64,000 bases of DNA from Adhaeribacter soli (GTDB lineage: Bacteria > Bacteroidota > Bacteroidia > Cytophagales > Hymenobacteraceae). The first letter of the stretch is position 1. Each line of letters begins with the position of its first letter. The DNA lies in assembly GCF_008727925.1 (NCBI RefSeq), contig NZ_VTWT01000009.1, positions 62,001-126,000 of the forward strand, read 5' to 3'. Both the position numbers and the translations under genes were made by a program. Of this stretch, positions 1 to 8,979 are shown one piece after another. The notes beneath the pieces were generated by a model. It ran no database searches and was not told the DNA's origin. It was given only the letters and a program-made list of their open reading frames with translations.

Positions 1-2
1 TG

Positions 3-581
3 CCAAGCGAATTCAACTCCCTGAAGCCTTTTGGTTCCCTGAAACTGACAACCCAGAAATTTTACCGGGTAAATGGCGGCGCTACCCAGCTACGCGGTGT
101 GGCCCCGGACATTCTGCTGCCGGATCTGTACAGTTTCGTGGAGCAGGGCGAAAAAGATCAGGATTACCCGCTGCCTTGGGATGAAATTAAACCGGCCCGT
201 TACCAGCCCTGGCCGAAGCAGCCGAATATCGGCAAGTTAAAATCGAATTCTGCTTCCAGGGTGGCTGCCAATCCTAACTTTAAAATGGTTACGGAGCTGG
301 CCCAGAAAATGAAAAAGCAATCGGAAAACACCAGCCGTTCGCTTAAAATGAGCACCTTCTTGGCAGAAAACAAACGCTCGAAAGCAGATGCCAAACGCTA
401 CGAAGAACTGGAAAAAGGCAGCACGCCAATGGATATCCGGTCGCTGAAAGTAGACCTGGACAAACTGGGTGCTGACACCACTAAGCAGAACATTGCGAAT
501 AACTTCATTAAAAACCTGAAAAAGGACATTTATCTGACCGAAGCCACCAATATTATTAAAGACCAGTGGCAGGTTAAGTAA
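3..581 (+). CDS. C-terminal (tail-specific) processing protease, 3' part
   Basis: This is the last 192 residues of a gene that begins left of the window. The reading frame is open from base 3. The sequence KFYRVNGGATQLRGVAPDI, followed by LLPD, matches the end of the S41 peptidase domain of Prc/CtpA-type proteases (QKFYRVTGGSTQ, RGVTPDI). It is followed by the charged helical C-terminal region that Prc-type proteins carry. These enzymes cut periplasmic proteins at their C-termini, usually after PDZ recognition. The PDZ domain and the Ser/Lys catalytic pair would lie outside the window, so activity cannot be judged. A GTG at 99 lies inside the conserved motif and is not the true start. A strong hairpin follows the stop. 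Confidence 0.85.
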   Translation, partial: PSEFNSLKPFGSLKLTTQKFYRVNGGATQLRGVAPDILLPDLYSFVEQGEKDQDYPLPWDEIKPARYQPWPKQPNIGKLKSNSASRVAANPNFKMVTELAQKMKKQSENTSRSLKMSTFLAENKRSKADAKRYEELEKGSTPMDIRSLKVDLDKLGADTTKQNIANNFIKNLKKDIYLTEATNIIKDQWQVK

Positions 582-617
582 TTCGCAAATTAGAGCTTAA
601 AACCTATTTTCGTTAAA

Positions 618-650
618 AGTAAAAACCCCGGCAAAATTGCCGGGTTTTTT
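618..650. terminator. Bidirectional terminator between protease gene and lhgO
   Basis: A hairpin with arms CCCGGCAA (627-634) and TTGCCGGG (637-644) is flanked by an A-run on the left and six T on the right. It lies between two convergent genes and can serve both. Confidence 0.8.
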
Positions 651-691
651 ACTTTTTAGAGATTTAGGTAACGTTTACTTTTCAGGGGAAA

Positions 692-1891
692 TTAATAGCG
701 TTTCATCACCATGCCGGCAATGGTTTGCCCAATGGCCAGGGAACTGGTAGCAGCCGGCGACGGGGCATTGCAAACATTAATAATGAATTCATCTTCCAGA
801 ATCAGGAAATCATCGATCAGCCCACCGGTGCGGTCACAGGCCTGGGCGCGCACGCCGGCTCCGGCTGGAACCAGGTCATCCTCCTGAATTTCCGGTACCA
901 GTTTCTGCAGGGCACGGGTGAAGGCGGCTTTGGAGAAAGAACGGTAATATTCGCCAAGGCCCGTTTTCCAGTATTTGAATGCCACTTTCCGGAAGCCCGG
1001 CCAGCTGATAGCCTCCAGGAATTCATCTATTTTAAAGTCGGTGCGGTGGTAACCTTCCCGTTTAAAGGCGAATACCGCATTGGGACCGGCTTCTACGGCT
1101 CCGTCTATCATGCGGGTATAATGCACGCCCAGGAAAGGGAAGTTGGGGTCAGGCACCGGGTAGATCAGGTTTTTAACCAGGTATTTTTTCTCTTCCTTTA
1201 TTTTATAATATTCGCCGCGGAAGGGAATAATGCGAACATCGATGTTTTTGTGATTGATTGCGGCAATTTTGTCGGAAAACAAACCGGCACAGTTAACTAA
1301 GAGCTTTGCGGAATAAGTTTTGTTTTCAGTAATTACTTCGGAACCCTTTCCTGGAGTATTTTTGATATCCACTACTTTTTCGCCCAAGAAGATCTGTCCG
1401 CCGGCCTGCTGGAATAATTCCGCGTACTTCGCCGAAACTGCCTTGTAATCGATAATGCCGGTTTGGGGCACCACAATACCCTCAATGCCGGAACAATGCG
1501 GTTCGTATTCCTTTATTTCCCGTTCGTTTATCTTTTTAAGCCCTTTCAGGCCGTTGGCAATTCCGCGCTGGTACACATTCTCCAAAGCCGGCAGCTCGGC
1601 CGCATCAGTGGCTACAATTATTTTGCCGCAGAGGTCGTATTGAATGCCGTGCTTGTCGCAGAACTCGAGTAACTGGTGATAGCCGCTAATGCAATTGGTG
1701 GCTTTTAAACTGCCGGGTTTGTAATAAATTCCGGAATGAATTACGCCCGAGTTGTTGCCGGTCTGGTGTTTGGCAATGGCGTTTTCTTTTTCGAGGAGGG
1801 CAATAGTAAGTTGCGGCTTCTGTTCTTTCAGGCGCAAAGCAGTAGCCAGCCCCACAATGCCGCCGCCTTTAATAAGTATATCGTATTGCAT
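692..1891 (-). CDS. lhgO: L-2-hydroxyglutarate oxidase
   Basis: This 399-residue FAD enzyme oxidises L-2-hydroxyglutarate to 2-oxoglutarate, passing electrons to an acceptor. The N-terminus has the dinucleotide-binding motif GGGIVGLATALRL (from residue 9). The family signature GNNSGVIHSGIYYKPGS follows at about residues 45-61. A conserved C-terminal stretch, GAGVRAQACDRTGGLIDDF, is near residue 345. Length and motifs fit the LhgO/YgaF family over its full extent. It lies 83 bp downstream of the PLP-enzyme gene on the same strand and may be co-transcribed with it, though no shared pathway is obvious. A generic DAO-family oxidase is the alternative, but the SGVIHSGIYY motif makes LhgO much more likely. 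Confidence 0.9.
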   Translation of the reverse strand: MQYDILIKGGGIVGLATALRLKEQKPQLTIALLEKENAIAKHQTGNNSGVIHSGIYYKPGSLKATNCISGYHQLLEFCDKHGIQYDLCGKIIVATDAAELPALENVYQRGIANGLKGLKKINEREIKEYEPHCSGIEGIVVPQTGIIDYKAVSAKYAELFQQAGGQIFLGEKVVDIKNTPGKGSEVITENKTYSAKLLVNCAGLFSDKIAAINHKNIDVRIIPFRGEYYKIKEEKKYLVKNLIYPVPDPNFPFLGVHYTRMIDGAVEAGPNAVFAFKREGYHRTDFKIDEFLEAISWPGFRKVAFKYWKTGLGEYYRSFSKAAFTRALQKLVPEIQEDDLVPAGAGVRAQACDRTGGLIDDFLILEDEFIINVCNAPSPAATSSLAIGQTIAGMVMKRY

Positions 1892-1974
1892 GAAACTGAA
1901 TTCAGATTAACCCTCAAAAGTACTAAACCAGAAGGGATTTCTCCGGCATTTTTTCAGGCAGGCAAACCTGTCAT

Positions 1975-3132
1975 TCAAATCTTCGAAAAAGCCTGCTCCA
2001 AATCGCTTATGAGGTATTCCGGGTCTTCGAGGCCAATGTAAAAGCGGATCAGGTTAACCGGCAGCTCTGATTTATAGTTTCCGGAATTGTAGGAAGCCGC
2101 AGTAGGATAGATCAACGATTCGTGTCCGCCCCAGGAAGCTGCCATTAAAAAGTGTTGCAGGCTGTCACAGAAAAGGTCAATTTCCTGAATGCTTTCGGTT
2201 TTAAGCTGAATGGTGAACTGGCCGGAGTTGTTGCGCATTTGCCGCATGGCCAGTTCGTATTGCGGATCGGTAGGCAGGAAGGGGAAAAATACGCGCTGCA
2301 CCTTCGGGTGATTTACCAGGTAATCTACCACTTGGCGGGTAGTGGCGGCAATGCGCTCCATGCGGACCGGCAGCGTACGTAAACCGCGCAGCAGCAACCA
2401 GGAATTGAACGGGGAAATTATGCCGCCCAGAGTCATGAATTCTGCCTCAAAAATTTTGGTAATGGTTTCGTGGGTGCTGCAAATAATGCCGCCCATGGTA
2501 TCGGAGTGGCCGCTAATGTATTTGGTTGCCGCATGTACTACAATATCTACGCCTAAAGCAATGGGGCTCTGAAACAAAGGCGTGGCATAACTATTATCGA
2601 TAATGGTCACGATGTTGTTTCTTTTGGCAATGGCACAGACCGCGGCAATATCCTGCAGCTCGAAGGTAAAGGAGTTCGGGCTTTCGAGGTAAAAAACTTT
2701 GGTATTCGGTTTTATCGCTTTCTCGTAGTTGGCAGCATCCCTCCCATCCACAAACGTAACTTCCACCCCGAAACGCGGCAGGTATTTCTTCATTAAGGTG
2801 TTGGTCCAGCTGTAAGGTTTAGCTACCGTTACAATATGGTCGCCGGCGCTGATCTGGCTCATTACGGCCGCCGAAACGGCTGCAATACCGCTACCAAACG
2901 CCAGGGCATGTTCGGTTCCTTCCAAAGCAGCTACTTTCTTCTCCAATAGATCGGTAGTAGGGTTGTTGCCGCGGGTATAAAAATCGACTTCGCTTTCGTG
3001 CTGTAAGGCGTTTCGTAAGGCATCTACCGTTTTGCAGCTGAAGTTGCTGGTCTGGATAATGGGCGGAGCCACGGAATTGAAATAAAGTTCGCGGTCTTCG
3101 CCCAGTTCGTTCAGGATGTAGGAAAGGTCCAT
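1975..3132 (-). CDS. Cys/Met-metabolism PLP-dependent enzyme (trans-sulfuration family)
   Basis: This 385-residue protein belongs to the cystathionine gamma-synthase / beta-lyase / methionine gamma-lyase family. The PLP-binding lysine is K204 in the motif HAATKYISGHSD. The phosphate-binding segment GSGIAAVSAAVM (about residue 80) and the substrate-arm motif YTRGNNPTTDLLEKKVAALEG (about residues 52-72) are both present. The C-terminal half has the usual SWGGHESLI. Members of this family differ in reaction by few residues, so the exact role (cysteine/methionine interconversion or degradation) cannot be fixed by reading. No other methionine or cysteine genes lie beside it. Start ATG at 3132; no competing start is needed. 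Confidence 0.85.
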   Translation of the reverse strand: MDLSYILNELGEDRELYFNSVAPPIIQTSNFSCKTVDALRNALQHESEVDFYTRGNNPTTDLLEKKVAALEGTEHALAFGSGIAAVSAAVMSQISAGDHIVTVAKPYSWTNTLMKKYLPRFGVEVTFVDGRDAANYEKAIKPNTKVFYLESPNSFTFELQDIAAVCAIAKRNNIVTIIDNSYATPLFQSPIALGVDIVVHAATKYISGHSDTMGGIICSTHETITKIFEAEFMTLGGIISPFNSWLLLRGLRTLPVRMERIAATTRQVVDYLVNHPKVQRVFFPFLPTDPQYELAMRQMRNNSGQFTIQLKTESIQEIDLFCDSLQHFLMAASWGGHESLIYPTAASYNSGNYKSELPVNLIRFYIGLEDPEYLISDLEQAFSKI

Positions 3133-3427
3133 GGCAGCAGGTTTTGAGTTTGCAGATACTCCTTTAACTCGATTTACCGCTACTGGTTTTCCGATATTTT
3201 AAACGGTGTTCCTTCCGCACTTTTTCCGGTAAAAACGTAGCGTTTTCGGCCCTGAAAAAAGCCGTAAAATTCCCCTTTTATTCTCCGGAAATCAGGCTGT
3301 AAAAAAGTTCAAAAATGGTTTTCAACCAATTACCAATAAACTTATTATCAGATACTTGTAATATCAATTTACAAGCTTTAAAACGGCATTTTTGCAACTA
3401 AAAGGGTGGGTGATTTTGTTTAAAAGT

Positions 3428-4462
3428 ATGAAAAAGTTAACGGAAGAAAATGTAATTCCGCTGTTTGCGGAGGAAGCAAAAAAGCAGGATGAGAACTGGC
3501 GGAAATCTATTCCCGCCCAGGTTTTTCTGAACCACTTTTTCGCTATCAATTATCACCTGGAACACAGCGCTACGGACGCCGGTTTACAGCACCTGAGCTT
3601 TCTAAAAAACCATCAGGCCGATCTGAACCCCGAGGAAGTAGCTGAAATTACCCGCTTGCTGCATACCTGCTGGAGCACCGAATACGCGCTGAGGTCTACA
3701 GCAGAGTTTGGCGATGAAGCTTACTTACGGCATGCCCTTTACTGGACTTTCCCCCAGGCCTATTATACTGTTTTCTCCGGCATTCAGGCGTTTCTGTTTA
3801 CGCTAGGCATTAAAACCAACAATGCCGACGTCATTCAGCGGGAAATTGGCCGGTTAGTGGTGCGGAATGCTTATCCGAAAGCAATCGGTTTTTACGCCGC
3901 CGGGCCTTACAACGATTTCAACATTCACCGCTTGCCTTTGGCGGCTTACAAAGCCGGTTTACAGATCGCGGAGAAAGAAATCGATGCCCAGGCCCAGATC
4001 GGTCAGTTTTTGCGCACTACCCGGAAACAGCGGGCCATGGCGCTACGGGCTCAGATCCAGGCCAACCCGAATACGGCCATCCGGAGCCCGAAAACCGGCG
4101 ATATCCTGAACCGCTGGAACGCGCAACACTGGCAGCAGATCACCTGGCGCATGGGCTATACGACTTTCTTCGACCTGCTGAGCCGCCTGCGGATTTCATC
4201 CACGCACCGCGAAATTGAGCGCTTTGTGGAGGCTGAGATCGACTTTACCTTGTTCCATAAATCGTTGCTGAACATTGTAAGCTACCTGAACGGCGTTCAT
4301 GAAAGTTACGTGGCCAAGGCTTTAGGTCTGGAAAAATACAAGCAGCTCCTGGAGGAATTACCCCCGCATCTGAAAAACAGTTTCGTGGAAGCCCGGTTCC
4401 GGGAAAAAATTCAGCCTTTATTCGGCGACGAGCAGGAGTTACAGTTGGGCGTGGCAGCTTAA
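3428..4462 (+). CDS. Conserved hypothetical protein, 344 aa
   Basis: I do not recognise this protein. The likely start is the ATG at 3428 (MKKLTEENVIPLF). The frame extends to a TTG at 3392, but the added residues look untranslated. It has no signal peptide or membrane segment and appears mostly helical and cytoplasmic. It is rich in aromatic residues, His, Arg and Gln (for example ALYWTFPQAYYTVFSGIQAF and DILNRWNAQHWQQITWRMGY). A stand-alone gene with its own terminator, it faces the divergent PLP enzyme across 295 bp. No nucleotide-binding or metal motif is visible. Confidence 0.7.
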   Translation: MKKLTEENVIPLFAEEAKKQDENWRKSIPAQVFLNHFFAINYHLEHSATDAGLQHLSFLKNHQADLNPEEVAEITRLLHTCWSTEYALRSTAEFGDEAYLRHALYWTFPQAYYTVFSGIQAFLFTLGIKTNNADVIQREIGRLVVRNAYPKAIGFYAAGPYNDFNIHRLPLAAYKAGLQIAEKEIDAQAQIGQFLRTTRKQRAMALRAQIQANPNTAIRSPKTGDILNRWNAQHWQQITWRMGYTTFFDLLSRLRISSTHREIERFVEAEIDFTLFHKSLLNIVSYLNGVHESYVAKALGLEKYKQLLEELPPHLKNSFVEARFREKIQPLFGDEQELQLGVAA

Positions 4463-4499
4463 TTCGTTGTTCGTTAGTCGTTGTTCGGTTCTTAAGAAA

Positions 4500-4525
4500 A
4501 AAAGCACTGCATTGGCAGTGCTTTT
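4500..4525 (+). terminator. Terminator of the 344-aa hypothetical gene
   Basis: Arms AAAAGCACTGC (4500-4510) and GCAGTGCTTTT (4515-4525) enclose a 4-nt loop. The T-run is short. Confidence 0.75.
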
Positions 4526-4572
4526 GTGTTTGAAAACCGTAGCGTTTTGGCCGAAAAAACCTTATACCCCAA

Positions 4573-4605
4573 AAACCTCACAGGTCTCGGAGACCTGTGA
4601 GGTTT
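4573..4605. repeat. 33-bp palindrome, CCTCACAGGTCTC family, copy 1
   Basis: Arms of 16 nt are symmetrical around G4589 (left arm begins AAACCTCACAGGTCTC). A second copy with the same arms is at 10825-10859. It lies between two convergent genes. Confidence 0.9.
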
Positions 4606-4629
4606 CAATAATTTCAAAGCGACTTTGCA

Positions 4630-4668
4630 GATTAACTAATCATTAATCACTATTCACTAATCACTAAA
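4630..4668. repeat. AT-rich repeat related to the ends of the 28471-28687 element
   Basis: The sequence (ATTAACTAATCATTAATCAC and onward) is the reverse complement, with one mismatch seen by eye, of the repeat at 28471-28509. It touches the stop codon of the gene at 4669. Confidence 0.75.
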
Positions 4669-5136
4669 CTACATACTGCTGAAACTTTCGATTTTTACGT
4701 TTTTCGCGCCGGCATCTTCAATGGCTTTGGTTACCACTTCTTTCATACGGTCCAGGATTCCCTGGTGGCCTTTGAACAAGGTCATGATGCTTTCCGGAAC
4801 GTCTTCGCCTTCGGCGGCTTTCTGCATGGCGCCGGCCTGCTCGATCATGTAGCTCATGGCTTTAATTTTCTGCCCGCGCACTTTAATAGTCGGCGAACTG
4901 AAACGGATCAGGCCTTTATTCAGGTGTTCGGTGATCAGTTCTTCCTCCGGAATATTTTTGTCGGAAAGTTCTATCAGTTTTTTGTAGCTGTCCGGGTGCA
5001 GGAATTCCTTCATCATCGGTTCCAGCATGCCTTTTACTTTATCGTCGGAAATATGGTGGGCGTACGCAATTATATTAAAAAGCCAGTTTAGGGTACCGTC
5101 GTTTTCTTCAAAAATTAACGTGATTTCACTTTTCAT
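4669..5136 (-). CDS. Hypothetical protein, 155 aa
   Basis: I do not recognise this protein. The start chosen is the ATG at 5136 (MKSEITLIFEENDGTLNWLF). An upstream in-frame ATG at 5295 would add 53 residues of low-quality sequence overlapping the lysS promoter region, so I reject it. The product is small, acidic, probably cytoplasmic and helical (IIAYAHHISDDKVKGMLEPM; a C-terminal stretch KEVVTKAIEDAGAKNVKIES). It is transcribed divergently from lysS. The stop codon is followed at once by an AT-rich repeat. Confidence 0.65.
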   Translation of the reverse strand: MKSEITLIFEENDGTLNWLFNIIAYAHHISDDKVKGMLEPMMKEFLHPDSYKKLIELSDKNIPEEELITEHLNKGLIRFSSPTIKVRGQKIKAMSYMIEQAGAMQKAAEGEDVPESIMTLFKGHQGILDRMKEVVTKAIEDAGAKNVKIESFSSM

Positions 5137-5336
5137 AGCGCGTTTTTTAAGTTTAAGCCTATAAACGGGAATATCCGGTTTTAGATTTGCTTCCGGATCT
5201 TTCCCGCTAAAAACATAGCGATTTGTCCATATAACGGACTGAAAGCAGAATGGTTGTACCAGAAAAATTGCCGGAATCCGCGAATAATTTCTCATTTTTG
5301 CAGATTGAATTTTTTCTAAGAAACCAATACTAAAAA

Positions 5337-6860
5337 ATGCAGCTAAGCGAACAGGAATTACGTCGCCGCCACGAACGGGAAGCCCTCATGGAAATGGGCA
5401 TTAACCCCTACCCCTCTGAATTATTTGAAGTTACGGCCCTGGCCAAAGAAATAAAGGAGAATTATAAACCGGAACTGAACAATTACCAGGAAGTTTCGCT
5501 GGCCGGCCGTTTAATGAGCCGCCGCATTATGGGCAAGGCTTCTTTTGCTGAACTCATGGACAGCAGCGGCCGCATCCAGATCTACGTTTCCCGCGACGAT
5601 ATTGCGCCCGGCGACAACAAGGAACTCTACAATACCGTGTTTAAAAAGATGCTCGATATTGGCGACTTTATCGGCATTAAAGGTTACGCTTTTACCACCC
5701 AGGTTGGCGAAATTTCGGTTCACGTGAAAGAGCTGGTTATTCTAACCAAAAGCCTGAAGCCGCTGCCGATTGTAAAGCGCGAAGTAGATGAGAACGGCGT
5801 AGAGCACGTGTACGATGCCTTCTCCGATCCGGAATTGCGTTACCGTCAGCGTTATGTGGATCTGGTAGTAAACCCGCACGTAAAGGAAGCCTTCATTAAG
5901 CGGACCCAGCTTACTAATTCTATGCGTGAATACCTGAACAACCGCGGTTACCTGGAAGTGGAAACGCCGATCCTGCAGCCTTTATACGGCGGCGCAGCAG
6001 CGCGTCCGTTCAAAACGCACCACAATACGCTGGACATGACGTTGTATTTGCGTATTGCGAACGAACTTTACCTGAAGCGTTTGATCGTGGGCGGTTTCGA
6101 TGGCGTGTACGAGTTCTCCAAAGATTTCCGCAACGAAGGCATGAGCCGTTTCCACAACCCGGAATTCACCCAGGTAGAGCTTTACGTGGCTTATAAAGAT
6201 TATTACTGGATGATGGATCTGGTAGAGGAAATGGTAGAGAAAATTGCTATGGACCTGCATGGAACCACCGAAGTAAAAGTAGGCGAAAACATCATCAACT
6301 TTGCCCGCCCTTGGAAACGCTTTACCATGTACGAGGCCATCGAGCACTTCACCAAGATCGATATTTCGGAAATGGACGAAGCCCAGATGCGCGAAACCGC
6401 TAAAAAACTGGACCTGCACCTTGATCCGAACATCGGCCGTGGCAAGATTATCGATGAGATTTTCGGTGAATTCTGCGAACCGCACCTGATCCAGCCAACC
6501 TTTATTACCGATTATCCGGTTGAAATGAGCCCGCTGGCGAAAAAGCACCGCGATAAACCAGGTTTAGTTGAGCGCTTCGAAGCGATCTGCAACGGAAAAG
6601 AGATTTGCAACGCTTTCTCCGAGCTGAACGATCCGATCGATCAGCGCGCCCGTTTCGAAGAGCAGCTGGAGCTCGGCAAACGCGGCGATACCGAAGCAAT
6701 GGTACTGGATGAAGACTTTTTACGGGCGCTGGAATACGGTATGCCGCCAACTGCCGGCTTAGGTATTGGCATCGACCGCCTTTCCATGATCATGACGAAC
6801 TCCAACTCCATTCAGGATGTGCTGTTCTTCCCGCAAATGAAGCCGGAAAAACCGGAATAA
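5337..6860 (+). CDS. lysS: Lysyl-tRNA synthetase, class II
   Basis: This 507-residue cytoplasmic enzyme charges tRNA-Lys with lysine using ATP. An N-terminal OB-fold anticodon-binding domain (about residues 55-150, [20 protein letters not shown]) is followed by the class II catalytic core. Motif 2 is [18 protein letters not shown] (about residue 263 on) and motif 3 is [16 protein letters not shown] (about residue 475). Length matches bacterial LysS. It is a single gene with its own terminator. A possible -7 element (ATTTTTG near 5300) with an upstream TTG (5268-5270) lies ahead of the ATG, though the spacing is longer than the Bacteroidota consensus. Confidence 0.97.
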   Translation: MQLSEQELRRRHEREALMEMGINPYPSELFEVTALAKEIKENYKPELNNYQEVSLAGRLMSRRIMGKASFAELMDSSGRIQIYVSRDDIAPGDNKELYNTVFKKMLDIGDFIGIKGYAFTTQVGEISVHVKELVILTKSLKPLPIVKREVDENGVEHVYDAFSDPELRYRQRYVDLVVNPHVKEAFIKRTQLTNSMREYLNNRGYLEVETPILQPLYGGAAARPFKTHHNTLDMTLYLRIANELYLKRLIVGGFDGVYEFSKDFRNEGMSRFHNPEFTQVELYVAYKDYYWMMDLVEEMVEKIAMDLHGTTEVKVGENIINFARPWKRFTMYEAIEHFTKIDISEMDEAQMRETAKKLDLHLDPNIGRGKIIDEIFGEFCEPHLIQPTFITDYPVEMSPLAKKHRDKPGLVERFEAICNGKEICNAFSELNDPIDQRARFEEQLELGKRGDTEAMVLDEDFLRALEYGMPPTAGLGIGIDRLSMIMTNSNSIQDVLFFPQMKPEKPE

Positions 6861-6880
6861 ACGATACTGTTCTTAATGCA

Positions 6881-6912
6881 AAAAGGCCTTTTCTTTCCGG
6901 AAAAGGCCTTTT
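6881..6912 (+). terminator. Terminator of lysS
   Basis: Arms AAAAGGCCTTTTC (6881-6893) and GAAAAGGCCTTTT (6900-6912) flank a 6-nt loop, followed by further T residues. Confidence 0.85.
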
Positions 6913-7122
6913 TTATACCGATTAATTAATTTCTATAAGGAAACCGAAGACTAGGTTTTAAACAACCTCCCTCATTCTACTTATTTCAGCTGAAACTTGT
7001 ACTTCAGTTGGTTTTTCGATTTAATACCCACATATCAGTCTCCTTTAATCAGTTAACCGATATAGGTATTTATACGGGCGCACTTCGGCCTAAGTTACAG
7101 AAAATTAACGCGTAGCGCCAAA

Positions 7123-7536
7123 TTAGCTTGTTGCACCACCACCTGCAGAGCCTGCACCGCCGGCATTGCCGCCCATGCCGCTACCGGTTCCGGCAGTTGT
7201 AGAACCGCCACCAGTTGTAGAAGCACCGCCGGAAGTAGATCCAGAACGGTTTCCTGCACCACCAGTAGTAGAACCAGTGCTACCTTGGCCATCGCCTTTG
7301 TTCATGCCCAGCATAGAAGAAGCGCTGTCAATTAAAGCTCCGGCATTCATGCCTTCCATTTTCGACATGGCATCCTGCAGTTTTTTCTCTAAATCTTTAC
7401 CTAATTTGGAAGCAGATTTTTTCAGGGTGTCGCGGGTAGCGGTGCCGCTGTCTGGCGCCATTAATAAACCGGCGATAACTCCGGCACTGGCACCGGCTAA
7501 TAGGGCTAAGATGATTTTTCCGCTATTGTCTCTCAT
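7123..7536 (-). CDS. YtxH-domain protein with Gly/Ser/Thr-rich tail
   Basis: This small 137-residue protein has a single hydrophobic segment with the YtxH-type motif LLAGASAGVIAGLLMAPDSG (about residues 11-30). A helical region follows, probably amphipathic (KKSASKLGKDLEKKLQDAMS). The last ~55 residues are almost wholly Gly, Ser, Thr and Ala. YtxH-like proteins are linked to general stress response in Firmicutes; their molecular role is not established. The hydrophobic motif is nearly identical to that of the next upstream gene (7801-8328), so the two look like a duplicated pair. The low-complexity tail may be disordered and could vary in length between strains. Confidence 0.75.
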   Translation of the reverse strand: MRDNSGKIILALLAGASAGVIAGLLMAPDSGTATRDTLKKSASKLGKDLEKKLQDAMSKMEGMNAGALIDSASSMLGMNKGDGQGSTGSTTGGAGNRSGSTSGGASTTGGGSTTAGTGSGMGGNAGGAGSAGGGATS

Positions 7537-7740
7537 AGTATTATAAATTTATAGTAAATTGGTTATGGTTGTTAACCGGAATCCTAAACGTTTGTAGCTG
7601 AATAAGGTAGCCCGGTACCCTGCTTAACGTTTATTCAAATATTAAGTTTTATTAATATGTAAAAAAAAGCAATTCTGAGGCTCCCTTTTTGCCGCAAGCC
7701 AATCTTTAAGTCCTCTTAAATATAGTAAAATGCTAATATA

Positions 7741-7777
7741 AAAACAAGCTCCCCCGCAGCCAATTTTGCGAAGGAGC
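7741..7777 (-). terminator. Terminator of the YtxH-CsbD gene
   Basis: Read on the minus strand, GCTCC-TTC-GCA pairs with TGC-GGG-GGAGC and is followed by TTGTTTTT. It lies 24 bp past the stop at 7801. Confidence 0.65.
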
Positions 7778-7800
7778 CTGCTTCTTTAAAATTGGTTCGC

Positions 7801-8328
7801 TTAAACCAGTCCGTTTATCCAGCGGACCAGTTCCCGCTTCGATTTACCCAGTTTAATACCCAGGTTACCCAGGAGCTCATCTTCCTTGCCTTCCACATAG
7901 GTCAGGTCCTGGTCGGTAAGGTCGCCGTATTGAGATTTCATTTTGCCTTTAACGGTATCCCAGTGCCCTTGCACCTGCAGGCTGTCGCCGGCGCGGGTCA
8001 GGCCCATGTCTTCCAGCTTATCCATCGCCACCCGGAAGGTATTATCCAGCTGGTCGCCTAAACGCATCGCGCTTCTTCTTAAGCCGTCGATGGTATCTTT
8101 GCCGCTTTCCGGAGCCATTAAAAGCCCGGCAATTACGCCGGCACTGGCACCGGCCAGAGCCGCGATCCAGACTTTATTGTTGCCCTGGCCATTAGCGTGG
8201 GATTTGGTTTTTTTCTTTTTTCTCAGGGCTTTGCCGGTTCCGTATTGCCCGCTTACGGTAGATGCCGTTGTAGCATTGTGTTCTAAATGTACCCGCTTGG
8301 CGCCTGTATTGTTTTTTCCGGTGTTCAT
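7801..8328 (-). CDS. YtxH / CsbD-like fusion protein
   Basis: This 175-residue protein has three parts. Residues 1-52 are polar and very basic (LRKKKKTKSHANGQ). Residues 54-76 hold the YtxH-type membrane motif ALAGASAGVIAGLLMAPESG. Residues ~117-175 resemble a CsbD-like domain, with W123-DTVKGKMKSQYGDLTD and a following EGKEDELLGNLG. CsbD proteins are small, abundant, stress-induced and of unknown mechanism. Joining both to one membrane anchor would put the CsbD domain at the inner membrane face; that is inference. It lies upstream of the YtxH paralog with a terminator between them, so the two are probably transcribed separately. Confidence 0.75.
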   Translation of the reverse strand: MNTGKNNTGAKRVHLEHNATTASTVSGQYGTGKALRKKKKTKSHANGQGNNKVWIAALAGASAGVIAGLLMAPESGKDTIDGLRRSAMRLGDQLDNTFRVAMDKLEDMGLTRAGDSLQVQGHWDTVKGKMKSQYGDLTDQDLTYVEGKEDELLGNLGIKLGKSKRELVRWINGLV

Positions 8329-8693
8329 AGTTTAAATTAGGTTAGGTTTATACAAAGATTTGCCCGGATCCGGAGCAAGTTCAAAATTCGTTCTAGAGTC
8401 ATTAAATGTATTAACCGGAGCCGGCATTCATCTTTCTTAATTCCTTTATTGAATAGAATCAGATGAACTTTTACAATGCCTTCCGGATAATTTCGGCTTT
8501 AAAAAGGGAATTCAAACTACTCAGGTTGATTTACCCGGCTGTTTTTAAACGTGAAATGCTATACGGGATGGTTACATTTTAGTTCACTATTTTGCAAACC
8601 ATCTTAATATTTTAGCCGCAAGGCCTCAACCTGAAAACGAACCGGCATAACTATAGTATAAACAGTATATTTGAGCTGAAAAAAAATTCCTTT
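8329..8693. other. Intergenic region, 365 bp, divergent promoters
   Basis: This region separates the divergent YtxH-CsbD and Kazal genes. Apart from a consensus -7 box for the Kazal gene I see no ORF, hairpin or repeat of note. Confidence 0.6.
8666..8673 (+). promoter_or_regulatory. -7 box for the Kazal lipoprotein gene
   Basis: TATATTTG is an exact match to the Bacteroidota TAnnTTTG element, 20 bp before the ATG at 8694. No clear -33 TTG is seen upstream. Confidence 0.5.
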
Positions 8694-8948
8694 ATGAAAA
8701 GCTTACTCTTACTCCCGGCTATTGTTCTGGCCATTTCCCTGGTCTCCTGCAAAACCCCAAAAGAAACAAAAAAAGAAACTCCGGTAAGCCAGGAAAAATC
8801 CTGCATCGATCCTGCCAAAATAAACCCCGATGGCGTTTGCATTGAAGTGTACGACCCGGTTTGCGGCTGCGACGGTAAAACCTACGGCAATTCCTGCAAG
8901 GCTTCCAATGCCGGGGTTACCTCCTTTACCAAAGGCGAGTGCCAGTAA
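8694..8948 (+). CDS. Kazal-type protease-inhibitor lipoprotein
   Basis: This 84-residue secreted protein starts with a lipoprotein signal peptide ending in LVSC (C19). A lysine-rich spacer follows, then one Kazal domain (about residues 37-84) with the diagnostic core VYDPVCGCDGKTYGNSCKA and a terminal Cys in GEC. Kazal domains inhibit serine proteases by a canonical reactive loop. In bacteria the targets are mostly unknown and could be the cell's own or a predator's proteases. The six domain cysteines seen would form the usual disulfides outside the cytoplasm. A cupin gene follows 31 bp later on the same strand and is probably co-transcribed. Confidence 0.85.
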   Translation: MKSLLLLPAIVLAISLVSCKTPKETKKETPVSQEKSCIDPAKINPDGVCIEVYDPVCGCDGKTYGNSCKASNAGVTSFTKGECQ

Positions 8949-8979
8949 TTCCTTTTTAACCTGAAAACCCTACCCTATT

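Noticed and set aside
725-1300. Plus-strand open frame of 191 codons
   Set aside because: It lies wholly inside lhgO on the other strand and has no family features.
3133-3427. S-box or similar leader before the PLP enzyme gene
   Set aside because: No conserved helices or terminator/antiterminator could be made out by eye in the 295-bp gap.
4669-5295. Longer 208-codon form of the 155-aa protein
   Set aside because: The extra 53 codons overlap the region just before lysS and look non-coding; the ATG at 5136 gives a sensible protein.
7741-7777. Riboswitch or small RNA between the YtxH genes
   Set aside because: The structure is explained as a simple terminator hairpin followed by a T-run on the minus strand.
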